Shown here: piece by piece, positions 11,981 to 19,978 of the stretch
Layout of the letters: each line of letters begins with the position of its first letter
Numbering within the stretch: the first letter of the stretch is position 1
NCBI GenBank assembly: GCA_964036045.1
Contig: OZ038382.1
Span: 83,861,918-83,925,917, forward strand
DNA: 64,000 nucleotides
Direction of reading: 5' to 3'
Origin: Eutreptiella sp. 'Long Island Sound 2002'
Lineage: Eukaryota; Euglenozoa; Euglenophyceae; Eutreptiales; Eutreptiaceae
Notes under the pieces: generated by a model
Told to the model about the DNA's origin: nothing
Database searches by the model: none
The model's input: the letters and a program-made list of their open reading frames with translations, nothing else
Translations under genes and position numbers: made by a program

Positions 11981-12602
11981 CACGTGCCCCCTTTGCCATA
12001 CCAACCACCCGCTCGACCCCACGTCCTTCACCGCCCTTTGCCCTTCTCCAAAAGTGGCCCACCTACGTCAACTCCTCAACAATACTTGGTCCGCTCCCAC
12101 CGGCGTCATCATCAACACATGGTTTCACTCTGCTCCCATTGGCGAAAAAGGAAACTACATTTGCACCTTAATCCCCGATTCCCTTAGCGACGCTCTCCGT
12201 ATACCTCTCCCTAACACATGCTACTCCACACACAAAAGGAATCTTCTAAGCGAATTTAAAGCCCAAACCAAACCCCTAAGCACCACATTACTCTCACTCA
12301 ACCAATGGTTCCACGACAACCCTATTCCCCGCTTCGATGCACTCGTTCCCATTTCCAACAGGAACCCTTGGACCATCCTCCTCTCAGAATTCAGCACTTC
12401 CGCCACTTACCCGGTTAAACGTTCCTACCCTGCCTTCCCTAATCAGCCTCCCATCAACAAGAAGCCCAACTGTCACCGTCACACCCGTCTCAAACCTAAA
12501 CCAAAAAAACATACTCTCATTCACCTCGATTCCACCCCTTCACATTCCTCTGCAACCACACACTATTTCAGCAACACATTCAATATCATCCCATCCCCCT
12601 AA
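11928..12602 (+). pseudogene. LINE ORF2, C-terminal Cys-rich tail
   Basis: The frame 11928-12602 begins with a CPLCHTNH motif (near residue 21) followed by TALCPSPKVAHLR, which resembles the C-terminal zinc-binding region (Cys-x2-Cys ... Cys/His) of many LINE ORF2 proteins. It is shifted by one base relative to the RNase H frame, so this copy would not be translated as one protein. The ATG at 11928 is a chance internal Met. The C-terminal 120 residues recur in the copy at 16755. The normal stop of the element is taken as TAA 12600-12602, followed by a ~410-bp 3' UTR. Confidence 0.75.
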
Positions 12603-13014
12603 TCACCCCACGCATATCCCTCCTGGACAAACCAACTCTCCGGCTCACGATCCACCTTAATTAGACACGAATCTTCGTCCTTCAATCCCTTCTCACCAGG
12701 CCCCCACTACCCTCGCCCCCTCCACGCACTCATCACCTGCACCATATCAACTAGCCCACCCAACTGCCATCCCGAAAACAGACCAGGACTTCACCGCCAC
12801 GCACCAGACCACGTTCTGAGGACTGCATACACCAGCGTCCCTTTGCAGACGCCTGCCTATCTCCTAACACGCCCATCATTCACCTCCGCACCCCCCCCCC
12901 TTGACACCTTCCACCATCCCGACTCGACAGAGTCTCTTCCTTCTTTCCTGACTCTCCATTGATACCCCAGACCCCAGACAAATGCCCGCCCGCCACCTCA
13001 CACCCACTCCACAT
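12225..13014 (+). repeat. LINE 3' end, copy 1 of a ~790-bp direct repeat
   Basis: From CTCCACACACAAAAGGAATC to CACACCCACTCCACA this is nearly identical to 16755-17548, with only scattered differences, for example one A/G change in an A-run. Copy 1 is continuous with the whole LINE. After 13014 the sequence changes to the GC-rich segment. The match includes the last ~125 codons of ORF2 and the 3' UTR. Confidence 0.9.
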
Positions 13015-13225
13015 GACGCTGCTGTGGCCGGGCCCCCACACCCCCACCCAAAACTACCCCCACCTCACAGAGGAGGACATGCCCGGCATCCAGCGATGCT
13101 TCTTCCAGACCCTCGACTACCTCCAGCAAACACACCCGCACGTCCTGGAGCAGATATGGCCACCCCCCAGGTAACCCACGTGCCCGCGCAGCCGAGACAA
13201 CGCCGCCACGCCAGCACCAGCACGC

Positions 13226-14923
13226 ATGGATCACCAGGGAAAACGCGCGCACACGCCCGATGCCCGAACCTGCACCCTCGTTCTCGCTACTTACAGGACC
13301 CAGCATCATACGCCCGCCCCCGAGGCCCAGGACCCTCCGCCGTCTCCCACAGCCCTCTCCTCCGCCTCCGACTCCACAACCTCCACCACCAGGACCACCT
13401 CATCCACCACCACCACCACGTCCTCATCCAGCACTCCACCCCCCAGGCCGCGGGGGACACCTCCCAAACGGGCCTCCAAACCCGCCCCCACCGCGAGCAG
13501 CCCCGCCGCCGCCAAGGCCCACGCCCCGACGAAGCCCACACCAACGACCCAGCCGACGCCCAAGACCGCCGCCAAACGGCCACCCAAACCCAAGGGTCAA
13601 CCCGCAGCCAAGCCCAAACCCAAGCCCAAACCCGGCGCCACGACGGCAGCGCGAGCCCGGCCCCCCGAGGACGTCCTCTACGACATCCGGCCCCAGCCGT
13701 CCCAGGCCCGAAGGCAGCAGCGCCCAGCGCGGCGCCCCCCCACCGTCACCGACGCCACCGCCACCACCTTCATGGCGGAGCGCGCCGCGGCCGAGGCGCG
13801 ACGCACCTCGTCCCGCCACCTCTCAAAGCCCGCACCCCAGGCCCACGGACCGCTCCCGACCAAGCCAGAACAACGCCAGGGTCCACCAGCAGCGTCCCCG
13901 CCCCCCTACCGGCCCTCGATGACAGCCCACATGCAACGCATGCCCCACTACCGCCGCCGCCGCGAATCCCCGCCCAACCCCGAGGCGGAGACCGTACGCG
14001 CACACCCACGGGTCCACATCCGCGTGCACCCCCACTCCCCACGCACCCCCCCGGAACAGGACTACGAGGAATCCCCCAGGCCCGCCACCGCCACGGGTCC
14101 CCACGACCACGTCACACCCACCCACGCCCACTCCTCCGCCCAAGACCGCAGGCCCGCCCAGGAACAGTGGTGGCAGCGCTGGACCCACACGCAGCTCTGG
14201 GAGCTGCGGAAGTGGGCCCGGGGAGAGCCCTCCCTCGAGGGCCTGGTCCATCGGCCCCGCAAGGGGTCGGTGGAGAACTGCCGCCTCCGGCCGGCGGGGG
14301 GGTGGATGCCGCAGGCCGCATGGGAAGCCATGCTGGCCGATGCGCTCCACCCCCTGGGAGTCCACCCCCGCAACCTCCCCGCGCCCCAGGACCACCCGTA
14401 TGTCCTCAGGCGCCTGCGGGAGACCCTCCAGGAAACGCAGCGAGACGGCATCCGCCTGTGGGACATCACCCAAAGCCCAGCCCCGCACGCACACACCCCC
14501 TCACCACCCCACAAGTGTCGGCGCACCGACACCGGCGACACCCACAGCACCCCAGGAGCCCTGCGCGCCACACAACACGACGCGCCTGACCCCCCGGCCA
14601 GCGGCCCCGCCATCTACCCCCGTTACCCAGCAAACCACCACCACGGGGCGCCACGCCAGGCCCCGCCCAGAAGTCACCAAACGAACCGGACGCCGAAGGA
14701 AGCCAACACACACGACAACGAGCACCACTACGCCCAAAGGCGCCCGAACCCAGGCCCGCTACCGTGGGCTCCTCTCCACGCTCAGCACGACACACACGTC
14801 GCTCGCGTCACTCCTCCGCCGTGCCCCCTCCCACGCCACCGCCCCGCCCCCCCCCCCTCCCGCCGCACGTCCCCACGCCGCCCAGCACCCAGCCCCACAC
14901 ACTGCGCCACAGCATCGCCCTAG
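13226..14923 (+). CDS. Unrecognised Pro/Arg/Thr-rich protein, GC-rich segment ORF A (565 aa)
   Basis: A 565-codon frame from ATG 13226. Residues 1-270 are low-complexity (Pro, Thr, Ser, Lys; a KPKPKPKP run near residue 133), with no structure to predict. The part around residues 310-415 looks globular: WWQRWTHTQLWELRKW, a VENCRLRPAGGWMPQAAWEA block, then LRRLRETLQETQRDGIRLWD, probably helical. The last 140 residues are again Pro/His-rich. The base composition is far more GC-rich than the LINE on either side. An alternative frame from 12982 to 14589 is also open but reads as Arg/His/Pro noise. It may be an ORF1/gag-like protein of an unknown element; no known domain is visible. Confidence 0.45.
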   Translation: MDHQGKRAHTPDARTCTLVLATYRTQHHTPAPEAQDPPPSPTALSSASDSTTSTTRTTSSTTTTTSSSSTPPPRPRGTPPKRASKPAPTASSPAAAKAHAPTKPTPTTQPTPKTAAKRPPKPKGQPAAKPKPKPKPGATTAARARPPEDVLYDIRPQPSQARRQQRPARRPPTVTDATATTFMAERAAAEARRTSSRHLSKPAPQAHGPLPTKPEQRQGPPAASPPPYRPSMTAHMQRMPHYRRRRESPPNPEAETVRAHPRVHIRVHPHSPRTPPEQDYEESPRPATATGPHDHVTPTHAHSSAQDRRPAQEQWWQRWTHTQLWELRKWARGEPSLEGLVHRPRKGSVENCRLRPAGGWMPQAAWEAMLADALHPLGVHPRNLPAPQDHPYVLRRLRETLQETQRDGIRLWDITQSPAPHAHTPSPPHKCRRTDTGDTHSTPGALRATQHDAPDPPASGPAIYPRYPANHHHGAPRQAPPRSHQTNRTPKEANTHDNEHHYAQRRPNPGPLPWAPLHAQHDTHVARVTPPPCPLPRHRPAPPPSRRTSPRRPAPSPTHCATASP

Positions 14924-15243
14924 TCCGGCTCCTCCACCATCGCGCCACTTGGCACCTCACAGTAGACCACCGTCCTGTGGTCCCGCTCCCCCCGGCACCG
15001 CTCCCGGGGCCGCACCCGGCGCACGTCGTGTTCGCCCCCACGTCGCGGGCCGCGGACATCCTCCCGCTCCTCGGCGCCACCCCTCCCGGGCATCGCATAC
15101 TGCTTGCCGCCAACCCCTCGGTCCTCAGTGAGGTCCTCATCGGGCACGCCGACGCCCTGCACGTGCGCCCGCTGCTGCCCAACCTGCACGCTGCGTACGC
15201 CCCCGGCACGCCCGTCGACCCCTCCGTGTGGGACTCCCAGTGA
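14764..15243 (+). CDS. Unrecognised protein, GC-rich segment ORF B (159 aa)
   Basis: It overlaps the end of ORF A by 160 bases in a different frame. The first ~45 residues read as Pro/Arg-rich and may not be translated. From about residue 48 the frame has a regular hydrophobic pattern: SIALVRLLHHRATWHLTVDH, HVVFAPTSRAADILPLLGA, ILLAANPSVLSEVLIGHADA, ending in VDPSVWDSQ and TGA at 15241-15243. This looks like an alpha/beta fold of about 110 residues. The overlap would suit a frameshift fusion with ORF A or a separate start. I cannot assign a family. Confidence 0.4.
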   Translation: MGSSPRSARHTRRSRHSSAVPPPTPPPRPPPLPPHVPTPPSTQPHTLRHSIALVRLLHHRATWHLTVDHRPVVPLPPAPLPGPHPAHVVFAPTSRAADILPLLGATPPGHRILLAANPSVLSEVLIGHADALHVRPLLPNLHAAYAPGTPVDPSVWDSQ

Positions 15244-15344
15244 GGCCACCGGCCACCGGCCGGCCCGCACGCACCACCCCGCACTCGCCTCGGGCGCACG
15301 ACGCCGTGGACACCGCTACCCACACGCCCGGCCCCGCGCAACCG

Positions 15345-15720
15345 CCTAACCGAGCCAGAACCCAAGCACAAATCAAACCCGAGCCACACCCCAAAACCGC
15401 TAACCCTTGACTCCTAACCAAGCCCGCCGAGGGAACACCGAAACCACAGCCCACACCCACAGCCCACACAGCCGCCTAACCAGCCAGCTCCAGAAGCAAA
15501 GAGACACCTCACCAAACCCACCCTGACCCAAGCCTAACCGAGCCGAAGCCCCAACACAAATCAAACCCGAGCCACACCCCGAAACCGTCAACCCTTGACT
15601 CCTAACCAGGCCCGCTGAGGGAAATACGTAGACACAGCCCACAGCCACAGCCCACACAGCCGCCTAACCAGCCAGCATCAGAAGCAAAGAGACACCTAAC
15701 CAAACCCACCCTGACCCATA
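15345..15720 (+). repeat. Two tandem copies of a 188-bp unit
   Basis: CACAAATCAAACCCGAGCCA begins at 15367 and again at 15555. The copies match through AACCCTTGACTCCTAACCA and a stretch ending AAACCCACCCTGACCCA, with small indels. It lies directly after ORF B, in the position of a 3' UTR of the GC-rich segment. Confidence 0.85.
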
Positions 15721-15895
15721 CCCGTGTACATCAGGACGCGCGAGCCGCACCCCTGGGGCGCGACCGCCGCCACAGCACCGACGACACACGCCAGAGGACA
15801 CAACGCTATTGCACCGCCGCACGAGCTGCCCGTGCCTGTGCCTGCAGTGTACGCGCGCCCCTGTTTTTCTCTTTTTTGTTTTTTCTTTATTTTTC

Positions 15896-15945
15896 CCAAA
15901 AAAAAAAAAAACAAGTAAAAAAAAAAACAAGTAAAAAAAAAACGA
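15896..15945 (+). other. A-rich tract, possible retroelement tail
   Basis: Three A-runs separated by two ACAAGT-like interruptions follow a T-rich stretch. It comes after the GC-rich ORFs and the 188-bp repeats, where the 3' tail of a non-LTR element or a processed transcript would lie. It may also be simple sequence. Confidence 0.4.
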
Positions 15946-16010
15946 CAATTAGGGGGGGAGGAAGAGGGACACAACCACCCATGGCACACGCGCACCGCAC
16001 ACAGCACGCA

Positions 16011-16190
16011 CACCGGTGAACAGGGGCCCAGTGGCCCAGGACAGCGCACATGCAACACAACACACCGAGCGAGCACACCGGTGAACAGGAGCCAGCTGGC
16101 CCAGGACACCGCAGACGCACCACAGCAAACCGCGCGGGCACACCGGTGAACAGGAGCCCAGCGGCCCAGGACACTGCACACACGTAGGGC
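16011..16190 (+). repeat. Three tandem copies of a 65-bp unit
   Basis: CACCGGTGAACAGG begins at 16011, 16076 and 16141, each followed by GGCCCAGGACA or a close variant and a CA-rich spacer. From here to 16754 I see no protein family. Two similar motifs ending in CCAATACCCC (near 16210 and 16470) hint at another worn repeat. Confidence 0.8.
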
Positions 16191-16754
16191 GGCCAAGGGA
16201 CAGGAAAGAACCAATACCCCATGGGTCGGACGCACTGGGGCGACCCAGCCGACCCACCGGGCCAGTGGCAGGAGCGGTACTCCAAGGCCACTGGTCCTAG
16301 CCCGGCCAGGCTGCATCGGGGACCATGGCAAACGTCACCCGGAGCCATGGAAGCAACCGGTGACAGGCGAGCCGGTACACAGTCCAGGAGGGGGTCACCT
16401 GCCAAGCAGAGTGGCCCCGCAACTCAAGCCACAAGGGTGAGGCGGTCGTACCGTAGACAAGCGGGACCAATACCCCTTGTGGTGAGAGATACTCCACACG
16501 GCTGGGCAGCCCCCCATAGCTGCCGCCCAAAGGAGGGGGCATGTGGCCCTACCCATGGACACATGTGGGGACACCCTCCCACCTGGGACACATGGACCGG
16601 GTGGCTGCGACAATGCCTTCCCAAGCACATGCGGGAGCGGCTCAAGAGGCACCTGACATAGGGCAGTGGGAGGGACAGGACGTCCCCTTGGTAAGACCTT
16701 CTTCCTGCAATGTCAAAGGAGGCATCCCGAGCTCCCGAAGATACCTACCTACCT

Positions 16755-17548
16755 ACCTCCACACACAAAAGGAATCTTCTAAGCGAATTTAAAGCCCAAA
16801 CCAAACCCCTAAGCACCACATTACTCTCACTCAACCAATGGTTCCACGACAACCCTATTCCCCGCTTCGATGCACTCGTTCCCATTTCCAACAGGAACCC
16901 TTGGACCATCCTCCTCTCAGAATTCAGCACTTCCGCCACTTACCCGGTTAAACGTTCCTACCCTGCCTTCCCTAATCAGCCTCCCATCAACAAGAAGCCC
17001 AACTGTCACCGTCACACCCGTCTCAAACCTAAACCAAAAAAGCATACTCTCATTCACCTCGATTCCACCCCTTCACATTCCTCTGCAACCACACACTATT
17101 TCAGCAACACATTCAATATCATCCCATCCCCCTAATCACCCCACGCATATCCCTCCTGGACAAACCAACTCTCCGGCTCACGATCCACCTTAATTAGACA
17201 CGAATCTTCGTCCTTCAATCCCTTCTCACCAGGCCCCCACTACCCTCGCCTCCTCCACGCACTCATCACCTGCACCATATCCACTAGCCCACTCAACTGC
17301 CATCCCGAAAACAGACCAGGACTTCACCGCCACGCACCAGACCACGTTCTGAGGACTGCATACACCAGCGTCCCTTTGCAGACGCCTGCCTATCTCCTAA
17401 CACGCCCGTCATTCACCTCCGCACCCCCCCCCCTTGACACCTTCCACCATCCCCACTCGACAGAGTCTCTTCCTTCTTTCCTGACTCTCCATTGATACCC
17501 CAGACCCCAGACAAATGCCCGCCCGCCACCTCACACCCACTCCACACC
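16755..17548 (+). mobile_element. 5'-truncated second copy of the LINE 3' end
   Basis: Nearly identical to 12225-13014 and in the same orientation. The 5' junction follows a short CCTA-repeat (ACCTACCTACCTACCT) and the copy starts inside ORF2, as expected of a 5'-truncated LINE insertion. The 3' limit is where the copies diverge after CCACTCCACA. I see no clear target-site duplication, so unequal exchange or segmental duplication is not excluded. The frame 16710-17135 is the ORF2 C-terminus, not a gene of its own. Confidence 0.85.
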
Positions 17549-18400
17549 CACTGTCTTCTGCTCCCTGCCCCCAGGCCGCCTGTCCTCAGTTGCCTGATCC
17601 CAGACACCTCTCCCTCACAATAATGTCCCCTCCAACACAACCAGCTCTCTCTCCCGCGCCACCGGCACATTACATCACCCCCCCCCCACTCTTCCCCCAC
17701 CTCCCTGCCAACCCCCCCACGTCGCTCCGCATTCTACTCCAGACCTTCACTCAGCACTGTCAGGTATTTTCCTCCTGCGCTTTTTACGATCTTTTTTCCC
17801 GCGAACTGCAGTGTTTTTGTTGCGCTTTGTCTTCTTCCTCGATTTTATGGACTGAATCAGTCCTTCATATATCCGTTCTCTGCTGTACTCACTCCCTTTC
17901 TTTTCTGTTTCTATTTGTTTCAGTGAGTGCACCAGTGCACCTATCCCATTGCACACTGCTTGCCTCCGCATCCATTTGTGCAACAGACCCTCCCCAGGCC
18001 TATGGTGCATCAGTGCAGTGCTATCAGCACCCTGGGTGTCGGATTTTGTGTACAATAGCCTCGGTCTTTGGTGAACTTCGGCTCGCCATGAACGCTCTGC
18101 CCGTGGTCAGGCCGCTTTGGTGCAATGCTTTCGGCGGGGGACCTCCATGCCTGAAAAAAATTGCACAAATGAAACATGCTAGCATTTGGGGGACGGGTGT
18201 CAATTTCAGAAATTCAGATTTGATAATGTGAGTTCGAAAGGTTAGTTCACCATTGAAAAGAAAAAATCGAAATCAGAAATCCGAAAATTGATTAGCAATG
18301 GAAGAGCGGTCATGACATCCCAAAATTCAATAGCGATCGAAGATCGCGCATGAGACTCACAAGTGTGCACCTGTGCGATTTGAGTGCTAAGCTTGAGGCT
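17549..18400. other. No gene recognised
   Basis: C-rich at first, then mixed sequence with T-rich stretches. The 238-codon plus frame (17515-18231) starts inside the LINE 3' UTR and has no domain features. I see no RNA gene or repeat structure here. Confidence 0.4.
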
Positions 18401-18403
18401 ATT

Positions 18404-18425
18404 CTTAGCCCACGCAAACTGCACC
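18404..18425 (+). repeat. Left arm of a 22-bp perfect inverted repeat
   Basis: CTTAGCCCACGCAAACTGCACC is the exact reverse complement of 19577-19598, 1.15 kb away. The match extends imperfectly through a TTTTTCACC run to about 18439 (with 19562-19598). The arms may be ends of a small non-autonomous element covering 18404-19598, or two oppositely oriented copies of a longer repeat. Confidence 0.7.
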
Positions 18426-18479
18426 ATGTTTTTCACCTCAAGGGCGGCATTTGTGTGCAAAAAACAAAACGCGCAGTTT

Positions 18480-19260
18480 CCGCGTGTTTCCAACTGAAAA
18501 CTGAGAATTAAAAAACGGAGGAATCCCAAATATATATTTTTTAGGCTATCAGCGGAATGCAAGTAGTCAGAGGTTGGCATGTTGAGTGCGCGAGGCCTCG
18601 CACACTTAATTATGCAGAATGTGTATTTTCCAATGGTCCTGAATAAACAGTATTCCATGCCAAATGAGGCTCTGATGTCTTCATGGGTGCCTCATGGTGT
18701 ACCGTTCGGGTCATGTTAACAGCAAGAGTGGTCAATCAATGGACGTTTTGTACACGCCATGCACTATGTAAGGTGTAATAGATCTAAAAAGGCGGGTTGC
18801 CCTCAGTCCTTGCTAAACACACGATTTCCAGTTAGTTTACCTACAAATGAGGTGCCCAGCCTCCCATCTTTTGGGGCTGTACAACAGTTTGTCAGAAGCG
18901 CTTGGTCACAGGACGTATGAAGCAAGTGCTCTAGAGGAGGATAGTGTAATCGCTGCTCTTGAGCTCACTGTTTTCACTGGATTCCAAAAGGGAGGAATCT
19001 CAAAAAGCCTTTTGGAGGCTATCGGCAGAATGCAAGTAGTCAGGGGTATTCAAAAACCCATGCTTCTAGCATGTTGAGTGCGCGAGCCCTCGCGCACTGA
19101 GTATTCCGCTGTGCAAGTCTTTAACCCATATTGAGTCTGGCAGTTTTACTTTTGCTCCATCCTTGCTTCATGCAACTTCCGATGTCAAAAGGTGATCTCA
19201 AAAAAGGCTGAAAATCTCACTCCAGCTGGCTGAGTGCGCGAGGCCTTGAGCACTCAGCCT
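18480..19260. repeat. Diverged repeat with a palindromic core, three sites
   Basis: GAATGCAAGTAGTCAG precedes ATGTTGAGTGCGCGAG at both ~18555-18590 and ~19028-19090. Each copy ends in a near-palindrome: AGTGCGCGAGGCCTCGCACACT near 18585 in its first 20 bases or so, and AGTGCGCGAGCCCTCGCGCACT-like near 19077. A third core, GAGTGCGCGAGGCCTTGAGC, lies near 19232. Each core could fold into a strong hairpin. No coding function is apparent. Confidence 0.6.
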
Positions 19261-19576
19261 CCCATAAGAAGTATTTTTTCATGTGAACATGTACAGGATG
19301 TGTGAACAGCGCCCATCTTTAATAGTTTTCCAGACGATCCAAAAATTGGTATTCTTCAAATTAGCCAACAAAATGTTTTTTCGGGGAAGATGACCGGTGA
19401 ATCTTCTGATTTTGGACTAAAGAATGGTTATTTGACCCCCCTAAAAACAGCAAAAAATGGGCAAAACTGATAAAAAATGCATTTTTTGGGAGGGTTTGAA
19501 AAACAGTATTTTCAAGATGGCAAAAAAAGCTATTTTTTTCGGTGACAAAATCTAGGTGCTTAGGTGAAAAAAAGGG

Positions 19577-19598
19577 GGTGCAGTTTGCGTGGGCTAAG
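19577..19598 (+). repeat. Right arm of the 22-bp inverted repeat
   Basis: Reverse complement of 18404-18425. It lies at the 3' edge of the decayed MULE region. Confidence 0.7.
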
Positions 19599-19978
19599 CT
19601 GTTGCAGGGCATAGTAGCCCGTGCCACGGGCATAGTAGACGGTTGCCACGGTGGTTGCGTATACGACTGCGACAGCATTCCCTGTGGAAAAGGGGTTCAA
19701 CAGCCGAATGACATGTTGGTCGACATTGCCACAGGGGTGGAATCCAACATTTGAGAAGTCAACGGTGCCAGGGACAACTGCCATATGGGGGGGAAGAGAA
19801 GTGCCACATTGCCCACTGATGTGGGCAACAGAACAGAAGTTGTGCTCGCAACAGAACCAAGAAAAGACGTCGGGGGAGTAGGGGCCTCAGTAGGATGCGC
19901 CGGCTTCGCGACAGGTTCCTTCTGTTGCCTTTTGGCCTCGCGGGCCGGTTTGGCACAAGCGGACCACTTTGCAGTGGT

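Larger units (their letters stand above)
4272..13014 (+). mobile_element. LINE (non-LTR retrotransposon), full length but inactivated
   Basis: One strand carries ORF1 (4272-6594) and ORF2 (about 8046-12602), the latter with AP endonuclease, reverse transcriptase, RNase H and a terminal Cys/His region, the order of RNase H-bearing LINEs of I/L1-like type. The 3' limit is inferred from the second copy at 16755-17548: the two copies match until about 13014 and then diverge. There is no obvious poly-A tail and no clear target-site duplication. The plus strand is markedly rich in C and A and poor in G across the element. At least three frameshifts and three in-frame stops break the ORFs, so this copy is inactive. 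The exact 5' end is unknown. Confidence 0.85.

Noticed and set aside
12982-14589. 535-codon plus frame in the GC-rich segment
   Set aside because: His/Arg/Pro-rich throughout with no structured part; the 13226-14923 frame over the same bases has the protein-like core.
13287-14613. Several minus frames of 90-223 codons opposite the GC-rich ORFs
   Set aside because: High GC content removes stops on both strands; these read as Gly/Val/Arg-rich complements of the plus ORF.
16221-16661. 146-codon plus frame between the 65-bp repeats and the second LINE end
   Set aside because: No family features, biased composition, and equally long minus frames opposite it.
12225-17548. Reading the 790-bp direct repeats as LTRs of an element carrying the GC-rich ORFs
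   Set aside because: Copy 1 is continuous with the LINE ORF2 coding sequence and the repeats lack TG...CA ends, primer site and polypurine tract.
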